A stretch of 64,000 bases of DNA from a virus. The stretch lies in the IMG/VR virus record IMGVR_UViG_3300025276_000032, positions 1 through 64,000 of that record. One strand, given 5' to 3'. This document shows, piece after piece, positions 29,613 to 38,104 of the stretch (positions are counted from its first letter, which is position 1; each line of letters begins with the position of its first letter). The notes beneath the pieces were generated by a model. The model searched no databases. It was given only the letters and a program-made list of their open reading frames with translations, and was not told the origin of the DNA. The position numbers and the translations under genes are program-made.

Positions 29613-29833
29613 TATTCTTCTGAAGTATCAGCTTTTTTTGCTTCCTCAGCTTCTTTAGATGCAGCAATAATGCCTTCAACAATTCCATTGACTTTATCAA
29701 ATACTGTACCTACAGCGGTCAAGTCACTTGCTTTAAAAATACCCGCTTGACTTGCTGCTTCCATCACTTGACGAATTACCAACAAATCATTTGGCGTAAT
29801 TTCGATTTTATTTTCTTCATTATCAGTAGTCAT
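29612..29833 (-). CDS. Conserved helical marine-phage protein, 73 aa
   Basis: EITPNDLLVIRQVMEAAS (near residues 11-28) and the acidic C-terminus resemble a small protein I recall from cyanophages. ATG 29833 has GGAGATAG. Located at the end of the adhesin block; possibly a fibre assembly factor, but no direct evidence. Confidence 0.65.
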   Translation of the reverse strand: MTTDNEENKIEITPNDLLVIRQVMEAASQAGIFKASDLTAVGTVFDKVNGIVEGIIAASKEAEEAKKADTSEE

Positions 29834-29906
29834 TTTTATCTATCTCCATTTAGATTAATTATTTACTTAGTATATAGCAGTTTAATAAACAGTTTCAGAG
29901 AAATCA

Positions 29907-31073
29907 TTACGGTAATCCTGTCCATGCTTGAATTACAATTTTGCCGCGTGTGCCAGCGCCGCCGATCCTAGTTCCTGTATTGGTGCCAGCGCCACCGCCT
30001 CCACCACCAAAAGATGAGCTGGTTCCTCCATTGGAAGAGGGTGCGTTTCCACCAGGCCCTCCAACCCCATAATAAGACGTTCCTCCATCGCCGCCATTGA
30101 ACCCATACTGCGCCTGACCGTTAGAGCCAGAACCACCAGTAAGAAGTGAAGTGGATACCATGCCATTACTTGTGGCAGAGCCGGGGCCACCACCTGTAGC
30201 GCCACTGCTTCTAACTCCACCCCAACCAATAGCAAAGTTTGTACCATTGTAATTTAAAATTGAGGCTGCACCATTCGTGCCGTCTGGGTTCGCCCCCGCG
30301 TAGCCTGAGCCGCCAGTACCATTGGCGCCAACAGTATAACTGATGGAGCCTCCACTTACTGCTAAGAATCCAATTGCAGTACCGCCAGAACCACCGCCGC
30401 CCGTACTAAACCACACCGCAGTATAGGCAGACGCGCCACCTCCGCCTGCACCGCCGCCTGTTACGAAAACTTTAACATAATTAGCACCGGCTGGAATAGA
30501 GTAGGTTCCAGATCCAATCGTACTATATATTGTGTCCGATCCAATTTGATTGGCGAATGACAATGTGAAATCTACTACTTTAGTTTTAATATTAGTACCG
30601 TCAGTTACGCTAATAGTTATACTGAATGTTCCTGCATGAGCATCTACTGAAGAAGGATTAATTGTAAAGACATTGTCCAGTTGAGATATTGTTGCTGTAT
30701 CTCCTAAAGTTCCTGAAGTAACTGCATATGACCATGTAATCGGGAATCCTTCTGGGTCAGAAGAAATTGCAGTAATAGTTGTGGCTGTACCATCAGTTGC
30801 TAAATCATACGTTGAATTTACACCAGTAATATTTAAAGGTGCGTCATTAGTTGTCGCTATCTCATACCAATAAGTTCCGTTGTAAAAAAATAACTTTTTA
30901 GTATCTTCCACATACGCAGTCAGTCCTGGACCTATATTCGAAGAAGGTAGATCGTTCGATGTAGCTACAGACGAAAATCCAGAAGCCTGTATTTCAGCAG
31001 GCAAAGACGATCTTGGCACCCTGTTGCCCTCTTCTGATAAAAGTGTAGCTAATTTAAAAGCGTTTGAAGGCAT
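29907..31073 (-). CDS. Tail-fibre/adhesin with polyglycine C-terminal domain, 388 aa
   Basis: The N-terminus (MPSNAFKLATLLSEEGNRVP) matches the neighbour at 31082. Residues ~85-175 form one Ig/cadherin-like repeat (DLATDGTATTITAISSDPEG). The C-terminal ~190 residues are extremely Gly-rich (VTGGGAGGGGASAYT and more), as in phage adhesin tips that pack as polyglycine helices. Expected at the distal end of a fibre, contacting the host. Confidence 0.75.
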   Translation of the reverse strand: MPSNAFKLATLLSEEGNRVPRSSLPAEIQASGFSSVATSNDLPSSNIGPGLTAYVEDTKKLFFYNGTYWYEIATTNDAPLNITGVNSTYDLATDGTATTITAISSDPEGFPITWSYAVTSGTLGDTATISQLDNVFTINPSSVDAHAGTFSITISVTDGTNIKTKVVDFTLSFANQIGSDTIYSTIGSGTYSIPAGANYVKVFVTGGGAGGGGASAYTAVWFSTGGGGSGGTAIGFLAVSGGSISYTVGANGTGGSGYAGANPDGTNGAASILNYNGTNFAIGWGGVRSSGATGGGPGSATSNGMVSTSLLTGGSGSNGQAQYGFNGGDGGTSYYGVGGPGGNAPSSNGGTSSSFGGGGGGAGTNTGTRIGGAGTRGKIVIQAWTGLP

Positions 31074-31081
31074 TATATTTC

Positions 31082-31597
31082 CTAGTGTGCTAAAGTTATT
31101 TTAGTTGTCTTGGCTACTGTGTTAGTGTTTGATGTGGCGCTTATAGTTAAATAAAATATGCCATTGTTAGCTGGGACTGTAGAAGGAGTTATAGTGAACA
31201 CATTTGTAGATTGTCCTATCGCAGCTTGGGTTGTCAAGCCTGTTGTTGAATATGTCCAAGAAATTGCTGTGCCATCTGGGTCTGTCGATGTTGCTGTAAT
31301 GACTGTTGCTGTACCATCTAGTGCTAAGTTGTAACTATTTTCTACACCTGAAGGAACACTTGGCAAATAGTTACTGACTGTCGTGTTTATCCAGGCTGTA
31401 CCATTCCAAAAGAATAGCTTATTAGTTGATGTTGCCCATCTTTGATCTCCCAGAGCATTTCCTGAAACGGGTAAATCGCCCGGGCTAGAAACAACATCTA
31501 AAAATGTTCCTGCGACATGAGAATCTATCATAACAGGATCTACATTACTTGTCCCGTTAATCAAAATATTCGATAATTTAAAAGCATTTGAAGTCAT
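31082..31597 (-). CDS. Short fibre protein, 171 aa
   Basis: Shares its start (MTSNAFKLSNILINGTSNVD), a KLFFWNGTAW tag and the DLALDGTATVITATSTDPDG repeat with 31073-29907. It stops after one repeat and lacks the glycine-rich tip. It may be a truncated paralogue or a separate fibre part. Coupled to the upstream gene. Confidence 0.65.
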   Translation of the reverse strand: MTSNAFKLSNILINGTSNVDPVMIDSHVAGTFLDVVSSPGDLPVSGNALGDQRWATSTNKLFFWNGTAWINTTVSNYLPSVPSGVENSYNLALDGTATVITATSTDPDGTAISWTYSTTGLTTQAAIGQSTNVFTITPSTVPANNGIFYLTISATSNTNTVAKTTKITLAH

Positions 31598-32883
31598 TAG
31601 TAAGCATCAAACCCAGTAGGAGGATTGTATGTGGGTGAATGACTACCGCCCGTTTGAAATTGAACTCCTATAGTCCCAGCAACATTGTTGTAACCTACAA
31701 AGAACCGCACAGCACCAGTGATGTCAGACATAGGCATACCCGCTCCAACGCCCGGCACTCCAGTGAATAGACTCCATTGATTATTCAGTCCGAACCAAGC
31801 AGCCTTTGCTGTTGTATCATATGCAAACATAATTACATCTGCTTGGGTAATACTGCTTCCGGTAGTGCAAGGATTACTCGCCCACTTCGAAGCTGTGGTA
31901 AAACCAGCTTCTACGTCATAGGGACCGTTGTGACCAACTACTCCGTCTTGCAAGAACCAGACTGCCACGTTACCGCCGGGGCTAGTAGAATAACCAGTAT
32001 CGTTGTTTGCACCACGAACAGCGTCAATTAAACCAATGTAAAGTCCGCTATTAGTAAGTGTATGTGCTTGAGTGTACTTTGCTTCTAGATACTGTTTGCC
32101 TGTTTTGATCTCATCGCCAACTAAAAAACCACTAGCAGAAATAAAGCCTGCGTTTGTAGTAGCTGAGAATAATCCAGTGGAACTCGCTGCAAGCGTGTCT
32201 CCGTTACGGGACAATGTAGAGACTATAATTTCACTTGAAAACTGTAGCGTGACTGTTGTTGTTGATGCTGTACTAACTAATGCACCATCAGATGCTTTGA
32301 CTCTAAAATTAAATGTGCCTGCTGGCGTTATAGCCGCTGAATCGTTAGTAAATCTAAAAACACCAGCAGTCGGTTGCGTAATAGACAATACTTGCGGTGG
32401 CAAACTTCCATCTTTATAAACTGTAGTAGAACCACCACTATCTTTATACCCGTCCCAATCATATGTTATTGGAAAACCAGCCTCATCAATAGCTACTGCC
32501 GTAATTCTACCACTATCTGGAGACCCTAGAACTAACTCCGCAGCGGGGCTTGTAGTAAATCTAGGCGCAACATTAAATGGATTTATAACTGTGCCAGTGC
32601 TGTCTGCAACAGTTAATTTACCACCAGAACCTTTTAATTGCGTATCTCCCAAGTGGATAGTATTACCGCTTAGATGTAAATCTTTCCATTTCCTAGTAGT
32701 TGAACCTAAATCTCTTGAACTATCTGCATCTGGAAGAATATTGGATGCTATAGCTGTAAAATCAACCGCAGCCGCCGCAGATATTGTATCCCACACCTCT
32801 GCTGTCGCATTATATGTATATACAACACCATTTAATGTTGTCGTATCCCCATTTGAAGGACTGTCTGGAAAGTTTAATGCCAT
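31597..32883 (-). CDS. Modular tail-fibre protein, 428 aa
   Basis: Begins with the FPDSPSNG/VYTYN...VW module shared by four genes here, then SRDLGSTTRKWKDLHLSGNT (a phage fibre repeat), one cadherin-like repeat (~residues 100-210) and a C-terminal ~200-residue SPRY/lectin-like domain rich in aromatic residues and ending GFDAY. The C-terminal domain resembles that of 32906-34267, so it is likely the receptor-binding part. Confidence 0.75.
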   Translation of the reverse strand: MALNFPDSPSNGDTTTLNGVVYTYNATAEVWDTISAAAAVDFTAIASNILPDADSSRDLGSTTRKWKDLHLSGNTIHLGDTQLKGSGGKLTVADSTGTVINPFNVAPRFTTSPAAELVLGSPDSGRITAVAIDEAGFPITYDWDGYKDSGGSTTVYKDGSLPPQVLSITQPTAGVFRFTNDSAAITPAGTFNFRVKASDGALVSTASTTTVTLQFSSEIIVSTLSRNGDTLAASSTGLFSATTNAGFISASGFLVGDEIKTGKQYLEAKYTQAHTLTNSGLYIGLIDAVRGANNDTGYSTSPGGNVAVWFLQDGVVGHNGPYDVEAGFTTASKWASNPCTTGSSITQADVIMFAYDTTAKAAWFGLNNQWSLFTGVPGVGAGMPMSDITGAVRFFVGYNNVAGTIGVQFQTGGSHSPTYNPPTGFDAY

Positions 32884-32905
32884 TTCTTATCTTTCTTTTA
32901 TTCTA

Positions 32906-34267
32906 TTAAAAGTGTTCGAATCCAGTTGGTTTGGTATAATCAGACCCACCCCAAGTAAGTGTATGAGCAAAAGCCTGATTGCCGCCTGATCCTACAACAA
33001 AGGCATATCCACCTTGTGCATGTGATAAAGAGATACCAGCACCACCTGCGCTGGGATCGCCGCTTACAGAACTCCAAGTATCATTTTTTCCCACCCACAC
33101 TTTTCCTGCATCGGTATCATATGCAATTTGCCATACATCATTTAGGCTAAATGCACCAAGTCCGGATGCCGAATTATTCTGCCAGCCAAAATGATTACCG
33201 TTCCACGAATACAAATAAACTGCGTTTGCACCACTATATCCACCAGCAGCGTTGTTGTTATAAGCCGTGAGTCGCATTGCTATTCCAACCATCAGCTCAT
33301 TAGGTCCACTTGTTGTAGAAGTCCATTTCGCTTCAATATATCTCTTACCTGTTGTCATACCACTGTTTGCTACTGTAGTACCTTCTGGGAAATAAACATA
33401 GTTCGCACCACTCGTTGAGAACGCCATCGTGATGTCGGTAACACCGGTAGATGTTGGTTCAACATAATTAGAACCTCTTGTTTGCCGTGACGCAATAGTA
33501 ATAGCGGTTCTAAATGCTAAGGTTATTACTGATGTTGCAGGAGTTACTAAAACTCCATCTGAAGCCTTTACTCTAAAAGAAAAATTGCCTGCATTTGCCT
33601 CTGCTGTAGATGGCGTAAGAGTAAAAACGCCGTTAGATTCAGACAATGCAGTGATTTGTGATGGTAAACTATCATCATTATATAGGGTTGATCCACTAAA
33701 AGCATCCCAATCATAAGTTACTGGAAATCCAGATTCATCAACAGCAACAGCGGTGATAGTTGATGCTGTTCCATCTTGAGTCAAAGTATGACTTTCAGAT
33801 GGCGTTGTAGTATATCTAGGACCAATTTGTGATCCTATAGACATTCTTTGCCATGCGACTCCGTCCCACATATAAGATGATTTCGTATCAGTAGCAAACC
33901 CTATATCACCAGCAGTATTTCCACTTGAAGGAAATGCAGCAAGATTTGCATATGATGTTGGGGAAGCAGATGTACCATCTGTGCCATCTGTGCCTGCTGG
34001 TCCTGTTTGTTGCGGAGATGCAGGAACCCATTGACTACTCGAACCATCAGCATAATATACAAACATTTTTAAAGATGTTGAATTGAACCACTGATCGCCG
34101 TCACTAGGACTCGTCGGCGCAGTATCAGAAACAGTAACAGAAGAACCGCCGCCACCGCCAGCGCCTGAGGATGTCCATCTAGTTTTAGATGTATTATATG
34201 TCCAAGTTATGTCACCGACTGTATGGGTATCCCCATTAGAGGGACTATCTGGAAAATTTATCGCCAT
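32906..34267 (-). CDS. Modular tail-fibre protein, 453 aa
   Basis: Order: FPDSPSNG module (1-35), a GDQWFNSTSLKMFVYYADGS tag (~55-85), short collagen-like GPAGTDGTDGT, YMWDGVAWQRM tag, cadherin-like repeat (~160-250), and a SPRY/lectin-like C-terminal domain ending TKPTGFEHF. Paralogue of 31597-32883. Virion location and host binding are inferred from the modules. Confidence 0.75.
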   Translation of the reverse strand: MAINFPDSPSNGDTHTVGDITWTYNTSKTRWTSSGAGGGGGSSVTVSDTAPTSPSDGDQWFNSTSLKMFVYYADGSSSQWVPASPQQTGPAGTDGTDGTSASPTSYANLAAFPSSGNTAGDIGFATDTKSSYMWDGVAWQRMSIGSQIGPRYTTTPSESHTLTQDGTASTITAVAVDESGFPVTYDWDAFSGSTLYNDDSLPSQITALSESNGVFTLTPSTAEANAGNFSFRVKASDGVLVTPATSVITLAFRTAITIASRQTRGSNYVEPTSTGVTDITMAFSTSGANYVYFPEGTTVANSGMTTGKRYIEAKWTSTTSGPNELMVGIAMRLTAYNNNAAGGYSGANAVYLYSWNGNHFGWQNNSASGLGAFSLNDVWQIAYDTDAGKVWVGKNDTWSSVSGDPSAGGAGISLSHAQGGYAFVVGSGGNQAFAHTLTWGGSDYTKPTGFEHF

Positions 34268-34301
34268 TTCTTAATTCATCCTATTTAAATTGTCTTTATA
34301 T

Positions 34302-34511
34302 TTAACCATCTGACCAAGATTGTGCTGCAGCACCAGTTGGAGCTGCATCGCCACCACCTTCGCCGCCCCCTGTTGGACCATATAATGTACCATTCGTAGT
34401 TTTAGTTATTTTAGTAGATACTAAAACCCCACCATTTTGTACAAGTTGAGCGCAGCCTATTCCATTGAGACTGTGCGGTGGTGATGACGATACTGATACC
34501 ATGAGTGCCAT
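34302..34511 (-). CDS. Small Gly/Ser/Thr-rich structural protein, 69 aa
   Basis: ATG 34511 with AGGATAAT. Low-complexity C-terminus (TGGGEGGGDAAPTGAAAQSW). Lies inside the fibre block; could be a fibre tip or connector. No homology seen. Confidence 0.5.
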   Translation of the reverse strand: MALMVSVSSSPPHSLNGIGCAQLVQNGGVLVSTKITKTTNGTLYGPTGGGEGGGDAAPTGAAAQSWSDG

Positions 34512-34521
34512 TTATATTATC

Positions 34522-35688
34522 CTACGCATAAGGTACATTATCTTCAGGAAATGCATAACAAGCATTTACATCTGCTTCATAACCAACATAATATCCACAT
34601 TTATGGGGTTTAAAAATTCTGTATCTGGTAGAACCTTCTAATATAACATCTCCATCATTGCCCGCATTGTCTGATATTCTATACATATTCATCATTCTAC
34701 CACGCCTTGGATTTTTATTAATCGCGGTTGCTACACCTACGCCGGATGCATTCCTCAGAGAATGTTGACCAACAAATTGCACAGGAGTTAATTGATGAAT
34801 AGGTGCGTCTCCACCAGATACATTAAAGTGTTCTTGATTAAGAGCCGGAGATGGATTTATAGTGGAATACTGTATGTTGGCAGTGTGTTCCAGACCGTAA
34901 TGAGATGTTGCATTGTATGCATTAAATGTTGCGGTTCTTACAGTACCGTTATGATCAATATATCTAGGTTGACCAACTCCCAAATGACAATAATTTGAAT
35001 TAGTTTCAGAAGGAATAGGATTGTCCATAACATTCATCCATGCAGAATGTACAATAACAGACGGACAATATGTATCATCTACACCATATGCCCAATTATC
35101 TATTGTTGGAGCGTATTCCAGATCATTAAGAACAAACCAGCCATGATCGCGAGTCGTTGCGGTGCCTCCGCCAGTAACACCATCACCAGTTACTTTCATC
35201 ATAAAGGTAGTATCATTTGCAATTATATGCATTTCGTGCAAATTTGAGCCATATGCTCCACCAACTCTATTATAAGTTGCATTTGTGGTGCCTCCTATAC
35301 CATTACTAGGGGCGGCTGTAGGAGTTGAATTGCTTCCATTATCATCATAAACATTCACTCTCCAACCATCGGAGGAGTCAACATTTATTATAAATTTATA
35401 ACTCGGAGTATACCCAGAGGTTTGACCGGTCGCATAATGTTTTTTGTAAAAAATTACTTGACCAGACGTGCTGTTGCCACTGGCTGATATCGTGTGGTAC
35501 ATACCACTTGTTGGATTCGTGCCAGCATAGTTACCTGCTGAACCGTTAAATCCAGTGGACCCAGTTGCTCTAAAGCTAGTGCGCCAATCACTACCTCCTA
35601 AAAAAGTTGAGATACTATAACACATGTCTCTTACGTCATAATTTGTAAATGTAGTTGGATTCCTAGGAGTCCCGTAAAAATATGCCAT
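34522..35688 (-). CDS. Hypothetical virion/fibre protein, 388 aa
   Basis: ATG 35688 (MAYFYGTPRNPTTFTNYDVR) has AGGGGGAAC and overlaps the previous stop as TAATG. The product is Asn/Thr/Tyr-rich and probably all-beta, as fibre proteins are, but shares no module with its neighbours. Function inferred from position. Confidence 0.6.
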   Translation of the reverse strand: MAYFYGTPRNPTTFTNYDVRDMCYSISTFLGGSDWRTSFRATGSTGFNGSAGNYAGTNPTSGMYHTISASGNSTSGQVIFYKKHYATGQTSGYTPSYKFIINVDSSDGWRVNVYDDNGSNSTPTAAPSNGIGGTTNATYNRVGGAYGSNLHEMHIIANDTTFMMKVTGDGVTGGGTATTRDHGWFVLNDLEYAPTIDNWAYGVDDTYCPSVIVHSAWMNVMDNPIPSETNSNYCHLGVGQPRYIDHNGTVRTATFNAYNATSHYGLEHTANIQYSTINPSPALNQEHFNVSGGDAPIHQLTPVQFVGQHSLRNASGVGVATAINKNPRRGRMMNMYRISDNAGNDGDVILEGSTRYRIFKPHKCGYYVGYEADVNACYAFPEDNVPYA

Positions 35689-35972
35689 TATTCTGTTCCC
35701 CCTGTCCATTCTAGCCATACATTATTTTCATCTTTTAAAGATGATATACCAAAAGTTACAATTTCTAATGGTGACCTTTGAGAAAACACACCCATTGTAC
35801 TTCCGTCAAAACTTTCTACTAAATAATCTATATTCATATTTGCTTTACTATATTCAGTATCGGCTTTATACCGATATACTTTAAAATCAGAAATATATTG
35901 ATCTGAAGCAGAATCATCATTAAGACTATGCCTATGTCTAACTGCTAATTTTTCCGCATCTGTTAATGCCAT
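35688..35972 (-). CDS. Small structural protein, 94 aa
   Basis: Starts MALTDAEKLAVRHRHSLNDD at ATG 35972. Ends directly on the next gene. Compact globular protein of the fibre block, not recognised. Confidence 0.6.
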   Translation of the reverse strand: MALTDAEKLAVRHRHSLNDDSASDQYISDFKVYRYKADTEYSKANMNIDYLVESFDGSTMGVFSQRSPLEIVTFGISSLKDENNVWLEWTGGTE

Positions 35973-35984
35973 TTTGTTGTCCTC

Positions 35985-38000
35985 TTATGAATATGTAAAC
36001 GTAACAGTAAGATCAGATCCCGCTGTAGTGCTACCAATTTGTGTTATATCTACTGTTAAATAATCATCTTCTGCTAATGTTATACTTGGTGAACTATTTA
36101 TAATCTTTGTTCCACCATCAGCAATCACTAAAGTCGCTCCAGATGAACCATTCTTATTTACAGTTATATTTACTGATGCTCCTACTGGAGCAGTATTAAC
36201 CCTTGCAACAATTCTACTTATAGTCACAGCTTTTGGAGCATACCACCTTTTAGTTCCAGTCGTAACGGTCAATACACCCGTTTGAACTAAATTTGTAAAA
36301 TCGGATGGTGAAGCAGTCGCTATTTGCCATCCAGTTCCAGTTTTAAAAATGTGTAAGTTGCTAGTATCTTCAGCAAAAGCTAGATCGCCATTCACATTAC
36401 CAATTGCTGGAAGATATGTGGCGTCAGCATAAATTTTCACTGACGCAACCAATGATGTTCCATCTGGAGCAACCAACGTTGCAGTGCCAGCAACTTCTTT
36501 AATTTTATTCTTAAATGAAGGCGTATTTTCTACATATGTTGACATGTCTTGCGGAACAAATTTGCTATTTGTTGCATCATATACGAGACACATTTGATTT
36601 ACTAATGATGGAATAGGTCTTAATTCAATTGGAGTTTTATGTCCTTCTTGAGTGTGTTGAGCATATATAATATAGTTTCCGTTTTCGTTAGTTTCAACAT
36701 CTAAGTCTTTAACAACAATAGTGCCTCTCATTGCAGAGTGAAGTCCGCATTGATAATATAAAGTATCTGGAGCACTGGCATCTACAGTGATAACTAAATT
36801 ACCCGTTTCATTTCTAGAACCTGTAACTCCTGTTGTATATTCTCCAACATATGAACCAGCAACATAATTTGTGCCATTATCTGTTGTCAAATAAAATGGA
36901 TGTCCAGTAGCAGTCAAATCAAATATATATGTGCCGCCTCTACGTAATGGTCCTATTTCGGGATTATCACCAGATCGCGTTCCGCTAAATGTATATACAC
37001 CTGAGCCAGAAGCGACAGTATATGTTACCGTAGGAGCTACTAACGATGGCGGTGTAATACTAGATGGAACACTAAACGATAATCTTTGCACTGAAGTTTC
37101 TGTACCACCGTTAATACTCGCGTGTGTATGATCTACTATGCTATATGTTGGCCAACTTACTAAATTTTGATCACCTGCTCCCTCTATCCATTTTAACTTT
37201 AATGTGTGCGCTTGTGTCATAGAGCCGTACTGAGTATTTGCAAAGTTATTAATTTGATATGTGCCTTGCATGTAAAGGGGTACTGATAACTGATTACTGT
37301 TCGTAATTGATGTTCTTGCATAAGGAAGAGAACTTGTCAACCAAGTCCAGAGCCAGGCTGTTCCATGACCAGCTGTCGGATCAGCAACTTGAATTTCTAG
37401 TACTTCTGGTGCAATAGTCAAATCTACATTGTCGAGTTGTTCTATTGATTCAACGGCAGGAACTGCCACTTGTTCAACGCCACCTACTGTAGATTTCGTT
37501 TCAAGTTTACCAGTTGCACTTGCTTCTAGTTTGATAGTGTTAGCACCAGTACCAATACTAATCGAAGGTAAAGAAATTGAGCCGTCAGCGCCTGAAGATA
37601 TAGAGCCAGAGTCTCCTAAGAATATTGTGTTGCCACTTAGATAAAGTGATCTAAATTTATTTGTAGCTGAGCCGAGATCGTATGCGCTATCTGTATCTGG
37701 AATAATATTTCCGGTAACTGCACTTGTTCCGTCAAATGTGCCCGCGGCGCCTGCTGCGCCTGAAGTGTTGATCTCTACCCACTGTGAACTGCTACCGTCT
37801 GCATAATACACAAAAGTTTTTAGTATAGTCGTATCAAACCACATTTGCCCCGCAATCGGATTAGATGGGGCATTGTCCGACATAATCATATTGCCGACTT
37901 TTTTATTCCATTGATTGTTCGCACTACTGTAAACGAAATTATTTCCGTTTAGTATAACAGCTTGTCCATCTGAAGGACTGTCTGGAAAGTTTAGTGCCAT
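35985..38000 (-). CDS. Large fibre protein with cupredoxin-like domain, 671 aa
   Basis: N-terminal FPDSPSDG module and GQMWFDTTILKTFVYYADGS tag, then TDSAYDLGSATNKFRSLYLS. Around residues 350-430 lies a cupredoxin-like domain: H near 367 (GHPFYL) and C416-x2-H419-x2-M422 (YYQCGLHSAM), the layout of a type I copper site. The C-terminal ~130 residues are a separate beta domain. A TATAAATA late promoter lies 30 nt upstream. Confidence 0.8.
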   Translation of the reverse strand: MALNFPDSPSDGQAVILNGNNFVYSSANNQWNKKVGNMIMSDNAPSNPIAGQMWFDTTILKTFVYYADGSSSQWVEINTSGAAGAAGTFDGTSAVTGNIIPDTDSAYDLGSATNKFRSLYLSGNTIFLGDSGSISSGADGSISLPSISIGTGANTIKLEASATGKLETKSTVGGVEQVAVPAVESIEQLDNVDLTIAPEVLEIQVADPTAGHGTAWLWTWLTSSLPYARTSITNSNQLSVPLYMQGTYQINNFANTQYGSMTQAHTLKLKWIEGAGDQNLVSWPTYSIVDHTHASINGGTETSVQRLSFSVPSSITPPSLVAPTVTYTVASGSGVYTFSGTRSGDNPEIGPLRRGGTYIFDLTATGHPFYLTTDNGTNYVAGSYVGEYTTGVTGSRNETGNLVITVDASAPDTLYYQCGLHSAMRGTIVVKDLDVETNENGNYIIYAQHTQEGHKTPIELRPIPSLVNQMCLVYDATNSKFVPQDMSTYVENTPSFKNKIKEVAGTATLVAPDGTSLVASVKIYADATYLPAIGNVNGDLAFAEDTSNLHIFKTGTGWQIATASPSDFTNLVQTGVLTVTTGTKRWYAPKAVTISRIVARVNTAPVGASVNITVNKNGSSGATLVIADGGTKIINSSPSITLAEDDYLTVDITQIGSTTAGSDLTVTFTYS

Positions 38001-38029
38001 TTGTCGAAATTCCTTTAGTTCTTATTATA

Positions 38030-38037
38030 TATTTATA
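38030..38037 (-). promoter_or_regulatory. T4-like late promoter TATAAATA
   Basis: An exact octamer 30 nt upstream of the 671-aa fibre gene, in the intergenic gap. Fits late expression of the adhesin block. Confidence 0.65.
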
Positions 38038-38071
38038 AGAAAAATACGTCTAGTTCTTGTAGGAAATGTTA

Positions 38072-38090
38072 ATGGCATTTTTAATGCCAT
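38072..38090 (-). terminator. 8-bp hairpin after the 640-aa fibre gene
   Basis: ATGGCATT-3 nt-AATGCCAT, 15 nt past the stop of 38105-40027 and before the late promoter. The U-tract is poor, so it may be a 3'-end hairpin rather than an efficient terminator. Confidence 0.5.
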
Positions 38091-38104
38091 GTCTTATTTA
38101 TTCC

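Noticed and set aside
29933-30247. Alternative minus-strand frame in the polyglycine adhesin tip
   Set aside because: A low-complexity shift of GGN codons; it has no start signal and no family.
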